DNA of 45,487 bases, from assembly GCA_022779285.1 (NCBI GenBank), contig JALFST010000011.1:1-45487 (forward strand). Direction: 5' to 3'. The position numbers and the translations under genes were made by a program. The stretch is from Peptoniphilaceae bacterium. Lineage in GTDB: Bacteria > Bacillota > Clostridia > Tissierellales > Peptoniphilaceae. Positions 15,928 through 23,498 of the stretch are shown here, piece by piece (position 1 is the first letter of the stretch; each line of letters starts with the position of its first letter). Under the pieces are notes generated by a model that saw only the letters and a list, made by a program, of their open reading frames with translations, ran no database searches and was not told where the DNA came from.

Positions 15928-16410
15928 ATGCAAAAGTGGAAAAAAATCCTGCTGTGGGGAGGTTTTGCTTTGCTTCTGATTGCGGTGGGAGTCAAGCAAT
16001 ATTACAATACACATCCGGATACTGAAAAGATTCAGCAAAGGGAAAAAGAAGAAGTTTTAGCAGACTTTCATGTGATGGAGCCGGAAGAGCTGTTAGACCC
16101 CAACCGGCCCGTCACCGGGATTGTTTATATTGATGATTTCTCGACGGAGGGGCATAGGATGTTTGCGCGTGTCATGCAAAAATTTGTTCATGATTATGAC
16201 ATCGTCATTTCTTTTTTGGATGCGAGTTCCGTCCAAGATCATCCGAGATATCAGGAAGTCATGACACGCTATGCTGTTCGGAGATTGCCGGATGTTTTCT
16301 TTCTGGACAAAAACGGATCCCTGTCGCGTCATACTGCCGCTTCTCTGGAGGCAGGAGAGACCTTTGATCAATGGGTGAAGGCGCATGGTGTAAAGCGTAA
16401 ATCGGAATAA
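15928..16410 (+). CDS. Membrane-anchored thioredoxin-fold protein lacking the CxxC motif (160 aa)
   Basis: ATG at 15928 follows GGAGAAAAAT. Residues 7-22 (ILLWGGFALLLIAVGV) form an uncleaved-looking N-terminal anchor; residues 45-155 have a thioredoxin-like layout: strand TGIVYID, helix MFARVMQKFVHDY, strand IVISFLDA, the cis-proline region YAVRRLPDVFFLD, and the end FDQWVKAHGVK. The position of the redox site reads S-T-E-G-H (72-76); no cysteine occurs anywhere in the chain, so it cannot be a thiol oxidoreductase. It is clearly paralogous to the gene at 16579-17067, which keeps C-E-S-C. It sits 19 bases after the probable anti-sigma gene and is followed by a terminator. A binding or chaperone-like role is possible. 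Confidence 0.78.
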   Translation: MQKWKKILLWGGFALLLIAVGVKQYYNTHPDTEKIQQREKEEVLADFHVMEPEELLDPNRPVTGIVYIDDFSTEGHRMFARVMQKFVHDYDIVISFLDASSVQDHPRYQEVMTRYAVRRLPDVFFLDKNGSLSRHTAASLEAGETFDQWVKAHGVKRKSE

Positions 16411-16416
16411 TCATTC

Positions 16417-16443
16417 AGCTCCTGCTTCGGCAGGGGCTTTTTC
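16417..16443 (+). terminator. Intrinsic terminator with TTCG loop
   Basis: AGCTCCTGC (16417-16425), loop TTCG, GCAGGGGCT (16430-16438, one G-T wobble) then TTTTT. It ends the sigma/anti-sigma/thioredoxin-like transcript and separates the two paralogues. Confidence 0.85.
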
Positions 16444-16578
16444 ATGTAACACTCCTGATTCCAGATTTTGAGAAAACTTTTGTCACAAAGCTCCTGCTTT
16501 TTTCGTTTCTATAGGTAGAAGGCTCCATGAAAAGAATAAAGAAAAAGTATAAGAGAGAATATAGAAAGGGAGAAAGCA

Positions 16579-17067
16579 ATGAAAAAGTGGAGAACGAGGA
16601 TTCTATTTTTAGCAATCGGATTGGTTTTGGGAATGGTGGCGATGAAATCATATTACGACAAGGTCTATCAGGATCCGGCTCCTGTTGAGATGAGTCGCGA
16701 AGATTATGATGCGTTTTCGAAGGGCTTTCATAAAATCGGCATCCGGGATCTCAAAAATGAGGATCATAGCTTGAAGGGAATCGTTTTTGTAGGAAGACCC
16801 TCCTGTGAGTCGTGCAAGCTGATGGTGCGAGTAATGAACGCTCTGGCGGATAAGTACAAAATTGTGATCCATTATTTTGACTCGGATGCATATCGGGATG
16901 AAAAGGGATTTGAGGAGGTGATGAATCAATACGATGTAAGACAGGTTCCTGACGTTTTCTATATTGCCGAGGATGGAACGTATGAAAGACAATCGTTAGA
17001 AGCGTTACAGGGAGGGGAAAGGTTTGATGATTGGATTGAGGCACATGGCGTGAAGAAATTTCAGTAA
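16579..17067 (+). CDS. Membrane-anchored thioredoxin-like protein with CESC motif (162 aa)
   Basis: ATG at 16579 follows AAAGGGAGAAAGC. An N-terminal span (residues 8-22, ILFLAIGLVLGMVAM) anchors the protein outside the membrane. The thioredoxin-like part includes LKGIVFVGRPSCESCKLMVR with C76 and C79 as the redox pair, the cis-proline segment YDVRQVPDVFYIA, and the end RFDDWIEAHGVK. Layout resembles the bacteriocin-transport accessory/PedC-like thioredoxins, acting on extracytoplasmic disulfides, but no bacteriocin gene is here. It is a tandem paralogue of the gene at 15928, from which it is separated by a terminator and 135 bases of AT-rich DNA that may carry a separate promoter. Confidence 0.82.
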   Translation: MKKWRTRILFLAIGLVLGMVAMKSYYDKVYQDPAPVEMSREDYDAFSKGFHKIGIRDLKNEDHSLKGIVFVGRPSCESCKLMVRVMNALADKYKIVIHYFDSDAYRDEKGFEEVMNQYDVRQVPDVFYIAEDGTYERQSLEALQGGERFDDWIEAHGVKKFQ

Positions 17068-17137
17068 GGGAAGTGCAGAAAATCCCGATTCTTGCTGTTT
17101 TCTGAGAAAAAGCGGATGCGATCAAGGCATTGAAAAA

Positions 17138-17185
17138 GGATAAGGACTGCAACGACTGATTTTTCAACGGTTGCAGTCCTTATCC
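17138..17185 (-). terminator. Intrinsic terminator for the M20 gene (minus strand)
   Basis: A perfect 16-bp inverted repeat GGATAAGGACTGCAAC (17138-17153) / GTTGCAGTCCTTATCC (17170-17185) surrounds a 16-base loop. On the minus strand the hairpin is followed by TTTTTC, so it acts for the gene read leftwards; on the plus strand no T run follows. Confidence 0.8.
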
Positions 17186-17223
17186 TGTCAGTTGTTTGTC
17201 CTTTTCGAATCTGCTACAGGATT

Positions 17224-18453
17224 CTATGACAGATAATTTTCAATGATTTGCTTATAAGCTTCTATAAAAGCAATATATTGTGACAGAGGAAGCCTCTCAT
17301 TGATTTTATGATTCAATGTCGGAACTCCCGGTCCGTATACAGCAAGATCCATGTTCTTGTTTTTACGCATAAACTGCGCTGCATCCGTTGTTGCAGGCGC
17401 TGTTACCGGCACGATTTCATCGATATTCTCCAGCGTGTTTTTGAATTCGGTAACATCCTCTCCCAGTAAATTTTCGATCGTCGAAATCAGGTTTTTCGGT
17501 TTTAATTGTTCAAATTGATTCGCGGTTTTTAAAATTACACGCATCAAATCCGAGTCGGGATTCGCTTCCACCGGCGGTTGATTCGCCGTAACAACAAGCT
17601 CAAAATGATATTCCTCATTCTCTTGGAGACGATTTAGCACTTCTTGGATGCACTGAATAAAATCCTCATTATCCAATTCGGGAATAGTGCGGGCATTGGC
17701 CTGAAATTCGGCATAGTCCGGAATGGAATTGATTTGTGATCCGCCACTGATCAATGTAACATTATGAATTGCTTTCCCCATCCTGTCATTTTTCAAAAGC
17801 TCTATTTTCTTATCCAATGCCTGATTGATCTCATGAATGGCCTCAAGAAGATGCAGGATTGCATTGGATCCCATTTCCGGTGTCGACGAGTGTGCGGCGA
17901 CTCCTCTGGAGATGATCTTATAATTCAGAGAGCCTTTGTGAGCATATACAATTCCGGTATTACAGGGCTCGCCGATTAACAGGCCGTCAACGTCATCAAC
18001 ATAGCCCTCATCAGCTAATTGAGCGGCGCCAAGCTCCCCGAGCTCCTCACCGACCGTTGCCAGCAGCCTGATTTTTCCATGAAATCTCTTGCTTTGATGC
18101 AAATCGATCATGGCAATGATCAGGGCTGACAGTCCGGATTTCATATCCGATGTGCCTCGGCCCCAGATGACTCCGTCCTCTATATGTCCGGAATAAGGAG
18201 GATATTTCCATTCCTTTTCGTCACCTACGCTGACAACGTCCATATGACCGGATAGCGCAAGTGTTTTACCGCTGCCGTTTTCAATTTCCGCAACTAAGCT
18301 GCATCTTCCGTCAGCATATTTCACAAGCTTGGATTCAATATTATGAGAAGCGAGCAGCTTTTGATAATATTCGGCCACGGCTTGTTCATGGTCATTTTCC
18401 GACGCGATCCGGATCACGTCCTGTAAAATTTGAATACTTTCATCCTTGTTCAA
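17224..18453 (-). CDS. M20-family metallopeptidase/deacylase, ArgE/DapE type (409 aa)
   Basis: The start is a TTG (complement of 18451-18453) with GGAGG nine bases upstream. Metal-site residues of the M20 family are all visible: H70 and D72 in LSGHMDVVSVG, D103 in GRGTSDMKSG, E136/E137 in ATVGEELGE, E161 in IGEPCNTG, and the late histidine in PTLNHKINE. The lid/dimerisation domain lies around 180-290. Members hydrolyse N-acyl amino acids or small peptides in the cytoplasm; this one belongs to the ArgE/DapE-like group, but no arginine or lysine biosynthesis genes are nearby, so an acetylornithine or succinyl-diaminopimelate role is not supported. It is monocistronic with its own terminator. 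Confidence 0.9.
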   Translation of the reverse strand: MNKDESIQILQDVIRIASENDHEQAVAEYYQKLLASHNIESKLVKYADGRCSLVAEIENGSGKTLALSGHMDVVSVGDEKEWKYPPYSGHIEDGVIWGRGTSDMKSGLSALIIAMIDLHQSKRFHGKIRLLATVGEELGELGAAQLADEGYVDDVDGLLIGEPCNTGIVYAHKGSLNYKIISRGVAAHSSTPEMGSNAILHLLEAIHEINQALDKKIELLKNDRMGKAIHNVTLISGGSQINSIPDYAEFQANARTIPELDNEDFIQCIQEVLNRLQENEEYHFELVVTANQPPVEANPDSDLMRVILKTANQFEQLKPKNLISTIENLLGEDVTEFKNTLENIDEIVPVTAPATTDAAQFMRKNKNMDLAVYGPGVPTLNHKINERLPLSQYIAFIEAYKQIIENYLS

Positions 18454-18528
18454 AATGATACGCCTCCTTAAATAATCTTATATACAAGTAACAGCGGCGA
18501 AAAACGTCGGAGCCCCTGCCGATGAATT

Positions 18529-18556
18529 TCTCCTGAAAACGAAGCTTTTCGGGAGA
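18529..18556 (-). terminator. Hairpin downstream of the phage-holin-like gene, possible terminator
   Basis: TCTCCTGAAAA (18529-18539) and TTTTCGGGAGA (18546-18556) pair with one mismatch around a six-base loop, starting four bases after the stop codon of the minus-strand gene. The following minus-strand bases are only moderately T-rich, so termination is uncertain. Confidence 0.45.
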
Positions 18557-18560
18557 CCGA

Positions 18561-18902
18561 TTACGAGTTTTTTCCTAACAAAGCAAGCACAGCGCGATTG
18601 ATAAAGCCCAGTACAATGCTGGCGATAATTGCCCAACCGAATGAGATCGGCTCGGCTCCGCCAAGAGAAAAGGCAAAGGAAAGCACGATGGCGTTTACCA
18701 CAAAGGAAAACAGACCTAAGGTCAAAATCGTCAGCGGCAACGTCAAAATCTTGAGAATCGGTTTTACGATGGTATTGACCAGTGTCAGCATCAAGGCCGT
18801 CATGATTAAGGTTTTATTATCCTGAAATTGGATGATGGAAAATAATGCATCCAAAATCCATAAGGAGATGCCATTGGCAACCCAAGTAATCAGTAATCCC
18901 AT
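18561..18902 (-). CDS. Phage holin family IV-like membrane protein, YvlD type (113 aa)
   Basis: ATG at 18902 follows AAAGGAAAAC on the minus strand. Four hydrophobic spans fill the protein; MLTLVNTIVKPILKILTLPL and TILTLGLFSFVVNAIVL are the conserved core of the PF04020 family (mycobacterial-type 4-TMS holin superfamily IV). Despite the name, these chromosomal proteins are not associated with prophages; in Bacillus a relative (YvlD) is in an envelope-stress operon. No phage gene is near, so a lysis role is unlikely. It is a single gene with a promoter-proximal tandem repeat. Confidence 0.85.
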   Translation of the reverse strand: MGLLITWVANGISLWILDALFSIIQFQDNKTLIMTALMLTLVNTIVKPILKILTLPLTILTLGLFSFVVNAIVLSFAFSLGGAEPISFGWAIIASIVLGFINRAVLALLGKNS

Positions 18903-18949
18903 AGTTTTCCTTTCTATTGCTCTGTAATCGGAATTTAAAAATCTATTTT

Positions 18950-18973
18950 AGTATACCCAAAAGTATATCCAAA
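18950..18973 (-). promoter_or_regulatory. Tandem 12-base repeat in the promoter of the holin-like gene
   Basis: AGTATACCCAAA (18950-18961) is followed at once by AGTATATCCAAA (18962-18973), differing at one base. Read on the minus strand the region offers TTGGAT and TAAAAT about 16 bases apart, a plausible promoter for the gene that starts at 18902. The repeats may be a direct-repeat binding site for a regulator; no regulator gene is adjacent. Confidence 0.4.
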
Positions 18974-19146
18974 AATCTTTCGAGGTTGTGAAGAAAGCGT
19001 GTTGCAGGAGAGTAAAGGGAGGAAGGCAGGTTTCCGAATCGCCGGCCTTTTCCTTTTTCAAAAGGAATGGTAGAATCAAAGCGGGATATCGTTATCCTGA
19101 AAAGTGAGCCATGCGCAATGCCATTACGCGAAGGAAAGAGGAGAGT

Positions 19147-20076
19147 ATGAGTATTACCGTTGTCGGAAGCTTAAATATGGATTATCGTCTGGATGTTCAT
19201 CATATTCCTCAAGGCGGCGAAACCATTCTTTCTTCGGGGATGACGACCGCCTATGGAGGCAAGGGTCTCAATCAGGCGGTGGCGGCAGCCAGAGCGGGCA
19301 GTGTTGTACATATGATGGGCAGTGTCGGACAGGATGCCAATGGAAGAATCTTTCTCGACTTTTTGAAAAAAGAAAAAATCGGAGCGAAAGCCATGCATGT
19401 ATCCGGGAAACCCACAGGTCAGGCAATCATTGTTGTGGATGCGCAAGGGCAAAATTGTATTATCGTGAATTCGGGTTCCAACTTTGATTGGGAGGATTCT
19501 TGGGTAGAGAATCACAAGGAGCAGATCCTGAGTGCGAATTTTTGCATACTGCAGATGGAAATTCCGTTGCCTGTGATTTATCAGGTGTTGACACTTTGCG
19601 AGAAGCATGGCGTACAGGCGGTGCTGAATCCCTCACCGGTCAATGATCAATTTGACAGGACGTATCTTTCGAAGGTGGATTATTTAGTGCTGAACGAGTG
19701 CGAAATGGAGCATCTTACGGAAACAAAGGATCCGGAGAACGGTGTAGACGCCTTGATCAAAATGGGTGTTAAAAACATAGTTTTTACATGCGGAAGCCGA
19801 GGGTGCATCTTTTTCACACCGGAAAAGAAGACACAATTTTCCGCTTATTCCGTGCATGCCGTGGATACTACCGGCGCAGGAGATACCTTTCTTGGGGCCT
19901 TTGTGAGCTGCCTGGATCAAGGGAAACCGGTCGAGTCGGCGCTTTCATTTGCTTCCGCGGCTGCGGCTCTTGCCGTCACAAGGTTTGGGGCAATTCCTTC
20001 CATTCCGAAGAAAAAAGAGACAGAGAAATTTTTGCAATCAGTGCTTGAAGGGAAACCATGTGCCGTAGACGCCTGA
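19147..20076 (+). CDS. rbsK: Ribokinase-type PfkB carbohydrate kinase (309 aa)
   Basis: ATG at 19147 is preceded by AGAGGAG. The ribokinase signatures are complete: VVGSLNMDYRLDVHHIPQGG at the N-terminus, YGGKGLNQAVAAARAG for the sugar-binding loop, LNPSPVND, NECEMEHLT, and DTTGAGDTFLGAF near residue 250, with the catalytic Asp of GAGD. It would phosphorylate ribose or a similar sugar using ATP in the cytoplasm. No ribose transporter or regulator lies nearby, so the exact substrate (ribose, deoxyribose or a nucleoside) is open. Short hairpins follow before a decayed ABC gene. Confidence 0.87.
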   Translation: MSITVVGSLNMDYRLDVHHIPQGGETILSSGMTTAYGGKGLNQAVAAARAGSVVHMMGSVGQDANGRIFLDFLKKEKIGAKAMHVSGKPTGQAIIVVDAQGQNCIIVNSGSNFDWEDSWVENHKEQILSANFCILQMEIPLPVIYQVLTLCEKHGVQAVLNPSPVNDQFDRTYLSKVDYLVLNECEMEHLTETKDPENGVDALIKMGVKNIVFTCGSRGCIFFTPEKKTQFSAYSVHAVDTTGAGDTFLGAFVSCLDQGKPVESALSFASAAAALAVTRFGAIPSIPKKKETEKFLQSVLEGKPCAVDA

Positions 20077-20114
20077 ATTTTCTTCAAAACGCAGAGGAAT
20101 ATGCCTTTGGAGAA

Positions 20115-20146
20115 TTCACCTATGGGTGAAAAACCATTGCATGGTT
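20115..20146. repeat. Two adjacent perfect short hairpins
   Basis: TTCACC-TATG-GGTGAA (20115-20130) and AACCAT-TGC-ATGGTT (20132-20146) are both perfect and nearly abut. Neither is followed by a T run, so a standard terminator is doubtful. They lie between the kinase stop and the start of the ABC pseudogene. Confidence 0.5.
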
Positions 20147-20159
20147 CATCGTGCGGCAT

Positions 20160-21842
20160 ATGAATATGATAACAATGAAAAAATCTAAAGAGCCCTTCAT
20201 TCAAAATAAAACAACTTTACAAATCATCCTCATATGCCAGAATCTCTCTATTCAGGCATTGGTGTTGCTTGCACCCATTCTTGTGCAAAGGCTTCTTGAT
20301 GCGGCGGTGGCGAAGGATATGCCGTCGGTCAACCGATATGCTGTTTATAGCATTTTATTAGGCATGCTTCATATCGGCGTTCAGTCTCTATACAGCTATC
20401 ACCTGGAAATGGGAGATGTAGAGATGATTCAAGGACGCAGAGCGCTTCTTGTACGAAAACTCGCTCATATGAATTACGGCTCTTTTGCAGATCACAGCGC
20501 AGGATATTTTCTGCAACGTTTTCTGAAAGATTGTGATATGGCACGGTATCTCTATTATGAGCGTTAGATTCATATTGTGATAAATGTGCTTTTTCTTATT
20601 GGGATTCTTGCAATGATGCTGCGCTACTCGATTCCGCTGACAATTCTTTCCTGTGCGTTGATTTTGATTTTGACGCTTCTTTCGCGTTTATTGATACCGT
20701 TGATTGCAAAAAACAGGAAAAGATGGTCCAAATGGAGGAAAATTTGAAGGCCATTTTGAAGAAGAAGTATCCGGCTTGGAATCCATGCGCAACGATCAGG
20801 CTCACGACTTTATGACAAAGCGCATGGATCGATATCTCTCTGCCTTGAAGCAATCCGTACGACATTTTACGCGTTGGGACATTCTTTACGATTTTATCAT
20901 TGTGCTTTCGCTATTGAACCTCACGCATGATCTGATCTATCGGATTGGAGGGCGTTCCATTGTATCGGGTGCCATGAGCGTAGGTATGATTTCCGCTTTT
21001 ACGCTTTATTTCTCACGCCTTCGGGATGTAATCGATCTTTTATTGTCAATTCCGAAAAAAGCACTGTGGCAAGGGTTTCGGAAAACAGGGTGATGGAAGT
21101 CCTTCAGCTTCCTGATGAAAAAAGCGCGCCATGTTATGGCTCACCTGGAAAGCTTATCTTTGAAGGATGTTTCCTATGAGATAAAAGGGAGAACCATTCT
21201 CAAGCATCTGTCATTATCTGTCAATAAAGGAGAAATCATCGGACTTCATGGAAATAACGGTTCCGGAAAATCGACACTTGCAAGGCTTCTGGTGAAATCT
21301 CTGGTTGTGTCCTCCGGAGAAATTTTATGGAATGATATTTCATATCACCGGCTCTCCGAGCTTGAAATCAAGCGTCATGTCCTGCTGATTTCTTCGACGG
21401 CAAATTTATTGGAGGGCACCGCTGAGAAAATATTCTTTTGAGAAAGAAGCTTTCCCTGAATACAGAAACATTGCAAATTCTCGAACGCATAGGCCTTCAG
21501 CCTGCGAGCATGATTTCCATAGGGGGAAGCAACCTTTTGCAAGGTCAAAAAAGAATTATAGAAATGCTCCGAGCAGTTTATTGTGATTTTGACATGATCG
21601 TTTTCGATGAGCCGCTCATTTTTTTGGATGCGGAAAAACGTGATATTTTCCGATCCATGATCAGAAAGAACCTTGCAGACAAGACAATATTGATCATCTT
21701 CAATGAGGAGAGGCTTTTGCAGAGTGTTCACGGCTTGTGGATTTACAGGAGATTCAGGAAAATGCAGCAGCAGGTTAAAAAGAAATTCGAGATGGTCAAA
21801 CGCGGAACTCAATTTTCAAAGGAGATGCGAAAAACGAGATGA
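20160..21842 (+). pseudogene. Decayed ABC exporter (membrane domain plus ATPase)
   Basis: Pieces in several frames add up to one exporter half-transporter of about 560 residues: membrane helices from 20175, a broken loop near 20760-20800 (VSGLESMRNDQAHDF), further helices, then the ATPase with Walker A GNNGSGKST near 21260, a signature-like GGSNLLQGQKR near 21520 and Walker B FDMIVFDEP near 21590. Reading is interrupted by an in-frame TAG at 20565-20567 and by frame changes near 20708-20713 (A6 run), 20756-20767, 21055-21060 (A6 run), 21168 and 21432. The Q-loop glutamine is replaced and the H-loop histidine is missing (ILIIFNEE), so even the ATPase is atypical. It cannot make an intact transporter as read. 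Neighbouring genes are all intact, so a general assembly problem is unlikely, though homopolymer errors should be checked. Substrate unknown. Confidence 0.85.
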
Positions 21843-21930
21843 TCAAAACGCATGGAAAGTGATTCCGTTTCAGCGTCTCAAATTTTTTCGGAAAATCAAA
21901 ATTCCTTGTTTAAAATCCTTCCTCTGTGGC

Positions 21931-21947
21931 TATCTATAAAATAGATA
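21931..21947 (+). promoter_or_regulatory. Palindrome TATCTA-TAAAA-TAGATA upstream of the DUF3787-like gene
   Basis: A perfect 6-bp inverted repeat around TAAAA includes a TATAAA-like -10 (21935-21940), 37 bases before the next start codon. It could be a promoter covered by an operator; no good -35 at 17 bases was found, so another sigma factor or activator is possible. Confidence 0.4.
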
Positions 21948-21977
21948 ATAGAGATTCAATGGGACAGAGAGGATATT

Positions 21978-22157
21978 ATGTCAAAGGAAAAAGAAATTCG
22001 CGCAAAGGTTGATGAGGAGAGAGAAAAAAAAGAATGTGCGCCGGCATCTGATGTTTATGGCTCGATTGAGAGTCAGGACGCGGCAGGCGTGGAAACTCCG
22101 ACACAGCAGGCAGTGGAAGACGCCAAGGAATGGGTTGACGAGGAAAATAGAATGTAG
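21978..22157 (+). CDS. Small DUF3787-like protein (59 aa)
   Basis: ATG at 21978 has AGAGAGG upstream at a good distance; the frame ends at TAG 22155-22157. The product is short, charged and soluble, with a basic/acidic N-terminal half and the C-terminal stretch VEDAKEWVDEENRM. The AKEWVDEN-type ending with a preceding ETP/SIES segment is the mark of DUF3787, a family of unknown function found in Clostridia, always as proteins of this size. Identification is from memory of the family pattern. The gene has its own palindromic promoter region and a terminator-like stem behind it. No signal peptide or membrane segment. Confidence 0.68.
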   Translation: MSKEKEIRAKVDEEREKKECAPASDVYGSIESQDAAGVETPTQQAVEDAKEWVDEENRM

Positions 22158-22181
22158 GGTTCCTCAGAACTGAGGACGAGT

Positions 22182-22228
22182 GAGACGGATTCGGGTCTGG
22201 ACAGAGATTCGGATCCGTTTCTGTTTTG
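22182..22228 (+). terminator. Terminator-like stem before ybaK
   Basis: GAGACGGAT (22182-22190) pairs with ATCCGTTTC (22213-22221, one wobble), followed by TGTTTT. Just upstream a tight hairpin CCTCAG-AA-CTGAGG (22162-22175) is also present. Together they likely end the DUF3787-like transcript; because the ybaK ribosome site begins at once after the T-rich tail, they could also attenuate read-through into ybaK. Confidence 0.5.
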
Positions 22229-22236
22229 GAGGATAT

Positions 22237-22722
22237 ATGGCAAAAAAGACAAAAACGAATGCATGCCGAATCCTGGATAGACAGAAGATCGCTTATACGC
22301 TTCACGAATACTATGACACCGAGGCGACGAGCGGTACGGAGGTAGCAAGGCTTTTGGGCGAGGAGGAAAACCGGATTTTTAAAACCCTGGTACTTCAAGG
22401 AAAAAGCGGAGATCACTATGTTATGGTGATTCCCTCTCCCTGTGTGATCGATCTGAAAAAAGCGGCGGCTGCTGTCGGAGAAAAATCGATTGCCATGATA
22501 CCGCAAAAGGAGCTGGAGCCGCTGACAGGCTATGTACATGGAGGATGCTCGCCTGTGGGAATGAAAAAGACATTTCGAACCATCGTGCATCCGTCGGCGA
22601 GAGATTTTGAGACGATTTTCATCAGCGGCGGACGCATCGGGCTGCAGCTTGAAATTGACGTACAGGATCTTGAAAAAGCGATTCCGCTGGAATATGAGGA
22701 TATTACATGCAGTCTGAAATAG
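22237..22722 (+). CDS. ybaK: Cys-tRNA(Pro)/Cys-tRNA(Cys) deacylase YbaK/EbsC (161 aa)
   Basis: ATG at 22237 is preceded by GGAGG; longer frame upstream runs through the terminator stem and is rejected. The INS/YbaK fold is evident: NACRILDRQKIAYTLHEY at the start, VFKTL-type strand IFKTLVLQGKSGDHYVMVIP, the active-site region with the conserved lysine and GYVHGGCSPVGMKK, and the closing FISGGRIGLQLEIDVQDL. It hydrolyses cysteine mischarged on tRNA(Pro). It is a stand-alone editing enzyme and probably a single-gene unit here. Confidence 0.93.
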   Translation: MAKKTKTNACRILDRQKIAYTLHEYYDTEATSGTEVARLLGEEENRIFKTLVLQGKSGDHYVMVIPSPCVIDLKKAAAAVGEKSIAMIPQKELEPLTGYVHGGCSPVGMKKTFRTIVHPSARDFETIFISGGRIGLQLEIDVQDLEKAIPLEYEDITCSLK

Positions 22723-22792
22723 GATTGGGATATATTTTCATCGCATCCAATCCGTGCAGAATACGGGAGGAAGGGAGGCTTTTTATACGGCT

Positions 22793-22821
22793 TTGTGGAT
22801 TTCGGAGCATTTGTCTATAAT
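22793..22821 (+). promoter_or_regulatory. Promoter of the nitroreductase gene
   Basis: TTGTGG (22793-22798) and TATAAT (22816-22821), 17 bases apart. An inverted repeat TTCTCGA (22838-22844) / TCGAGAA (22853-22859) lies just after the expected start site and ends about 25 bases before the start codon; it could be an operator or a 5' hairpin. Confidence 0.6.
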
Positions 22822-22884
22822 GAAGCTATCATCAGAATTCTCGACGGCTGATTCGAGAACATGCGGCGACAGAAAGGATTTCAT

Positions 22885-23454
22885 ATGAAAGAAATACTCA
22901 AAAACACGAGAACTATCCGATTGTATGATGAATCAAAACCCATGACGAAGGAACAAATGCAGGAAATCGTGGAGGCGCTTCGGTATGTGCCGCAGGCCGC
23001 AAATGCGCAAAAGATACAATTTGTGACCTCGGTTGATCCGCAGATGAACGCGAAAATCTTTCCATTGCTGCATTTTGCGGGCCAAATTCCGGATTATGCG
23101 AAGCGGCAGGAGGGAAAAGCGCCAACCGGCTATCTTGTTCTTGTGAAGAAATCGGGAAGCGGAGTTATGTTGCAGGATGCCGGCATTTTAGAGCTGGCTG
23201 CAGGTCTTATGGCACATTCTCTGGGATTGGGATATTGCATTTTGGCATCGGTGAACCGCAAAGAGCTGTCGAAGGTGCTGGGCCTCTCGGAGGATTGTGA
23301 GATCATTGATGTCATCAGCTTCGGCGTTCCTGCACAGAAAGCGGAAATTGTAGATTCGGCAGATGGCGCTACAAGATACTATGAAGATGAATCCTATCAT
23401 CATTTTGTGATGAAGCTTCCTCGAGAATTTAGAATCCTGAAGAGCTTTGAATGA
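22885..23454 (+). CDS. Nitroreductase-family flavoprotein (189 aa)
   Basis: ATG at 22885 has GAAAGGATT upstream. The compact nitroreductase fold is visible: KEILKNTRTIRLYDESKPMT with the conserved arginines for FMN phosphate, EALRYVPQAANAQKIQFVT with the flavin-contacting S/N region, the dimer helix DAGILELAAGLMAHSLGLGYCILASV, and VISFGVPAQKAE near the end. Such enzymes reduce nitro groups, quinones or flavins with NAD(P)H. The physiological substrate cannot be told; the short chain places it in the group without the long C-terminal extension. It is monocistronic with its own promoter and a strong terminator. Confidence 0.9.
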   Translation: MKEILKNTRTIRLYDESKPMTKEQMQEIVEALRYVPQAANAQKIQFVTSVDPQMNAKIFPLLHFAGQIPDYAKRQEGKAPTGYLVLVKKSGSGVMLQDAGILELAAGLMAHSLGLGYCILASVNRKELSKVLGLSEDCEIIDVISFGVPAQKAEIVDSADGATRYYEDESYHHFVMKLPREFRILKSFE

Positions 23455-23460
23455 AGTGGA

Positions 23461-23498
23461 AGCATGAAAAAAGGCCCTGTGAGGCCTTTTTTCATGCT
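23461..23498. terminator. Bidirectional intrinsic terminator
   Basis: AGCATGAAAAAAGGCC (23461-23476) and GGCCTTTTTTCATGCT (23483-23498) form a perfect 16-bp stem with a 6-base loop between the convergent nitroreductase and chorismate mutase genes. Confidence 0.93.

Noticed and set aside
18561-18902. Prophage remnant suggested by the holin-family name
   Set aside because: Chromosomal YvlD-type proteins share this family; no other phage gene is nearby.
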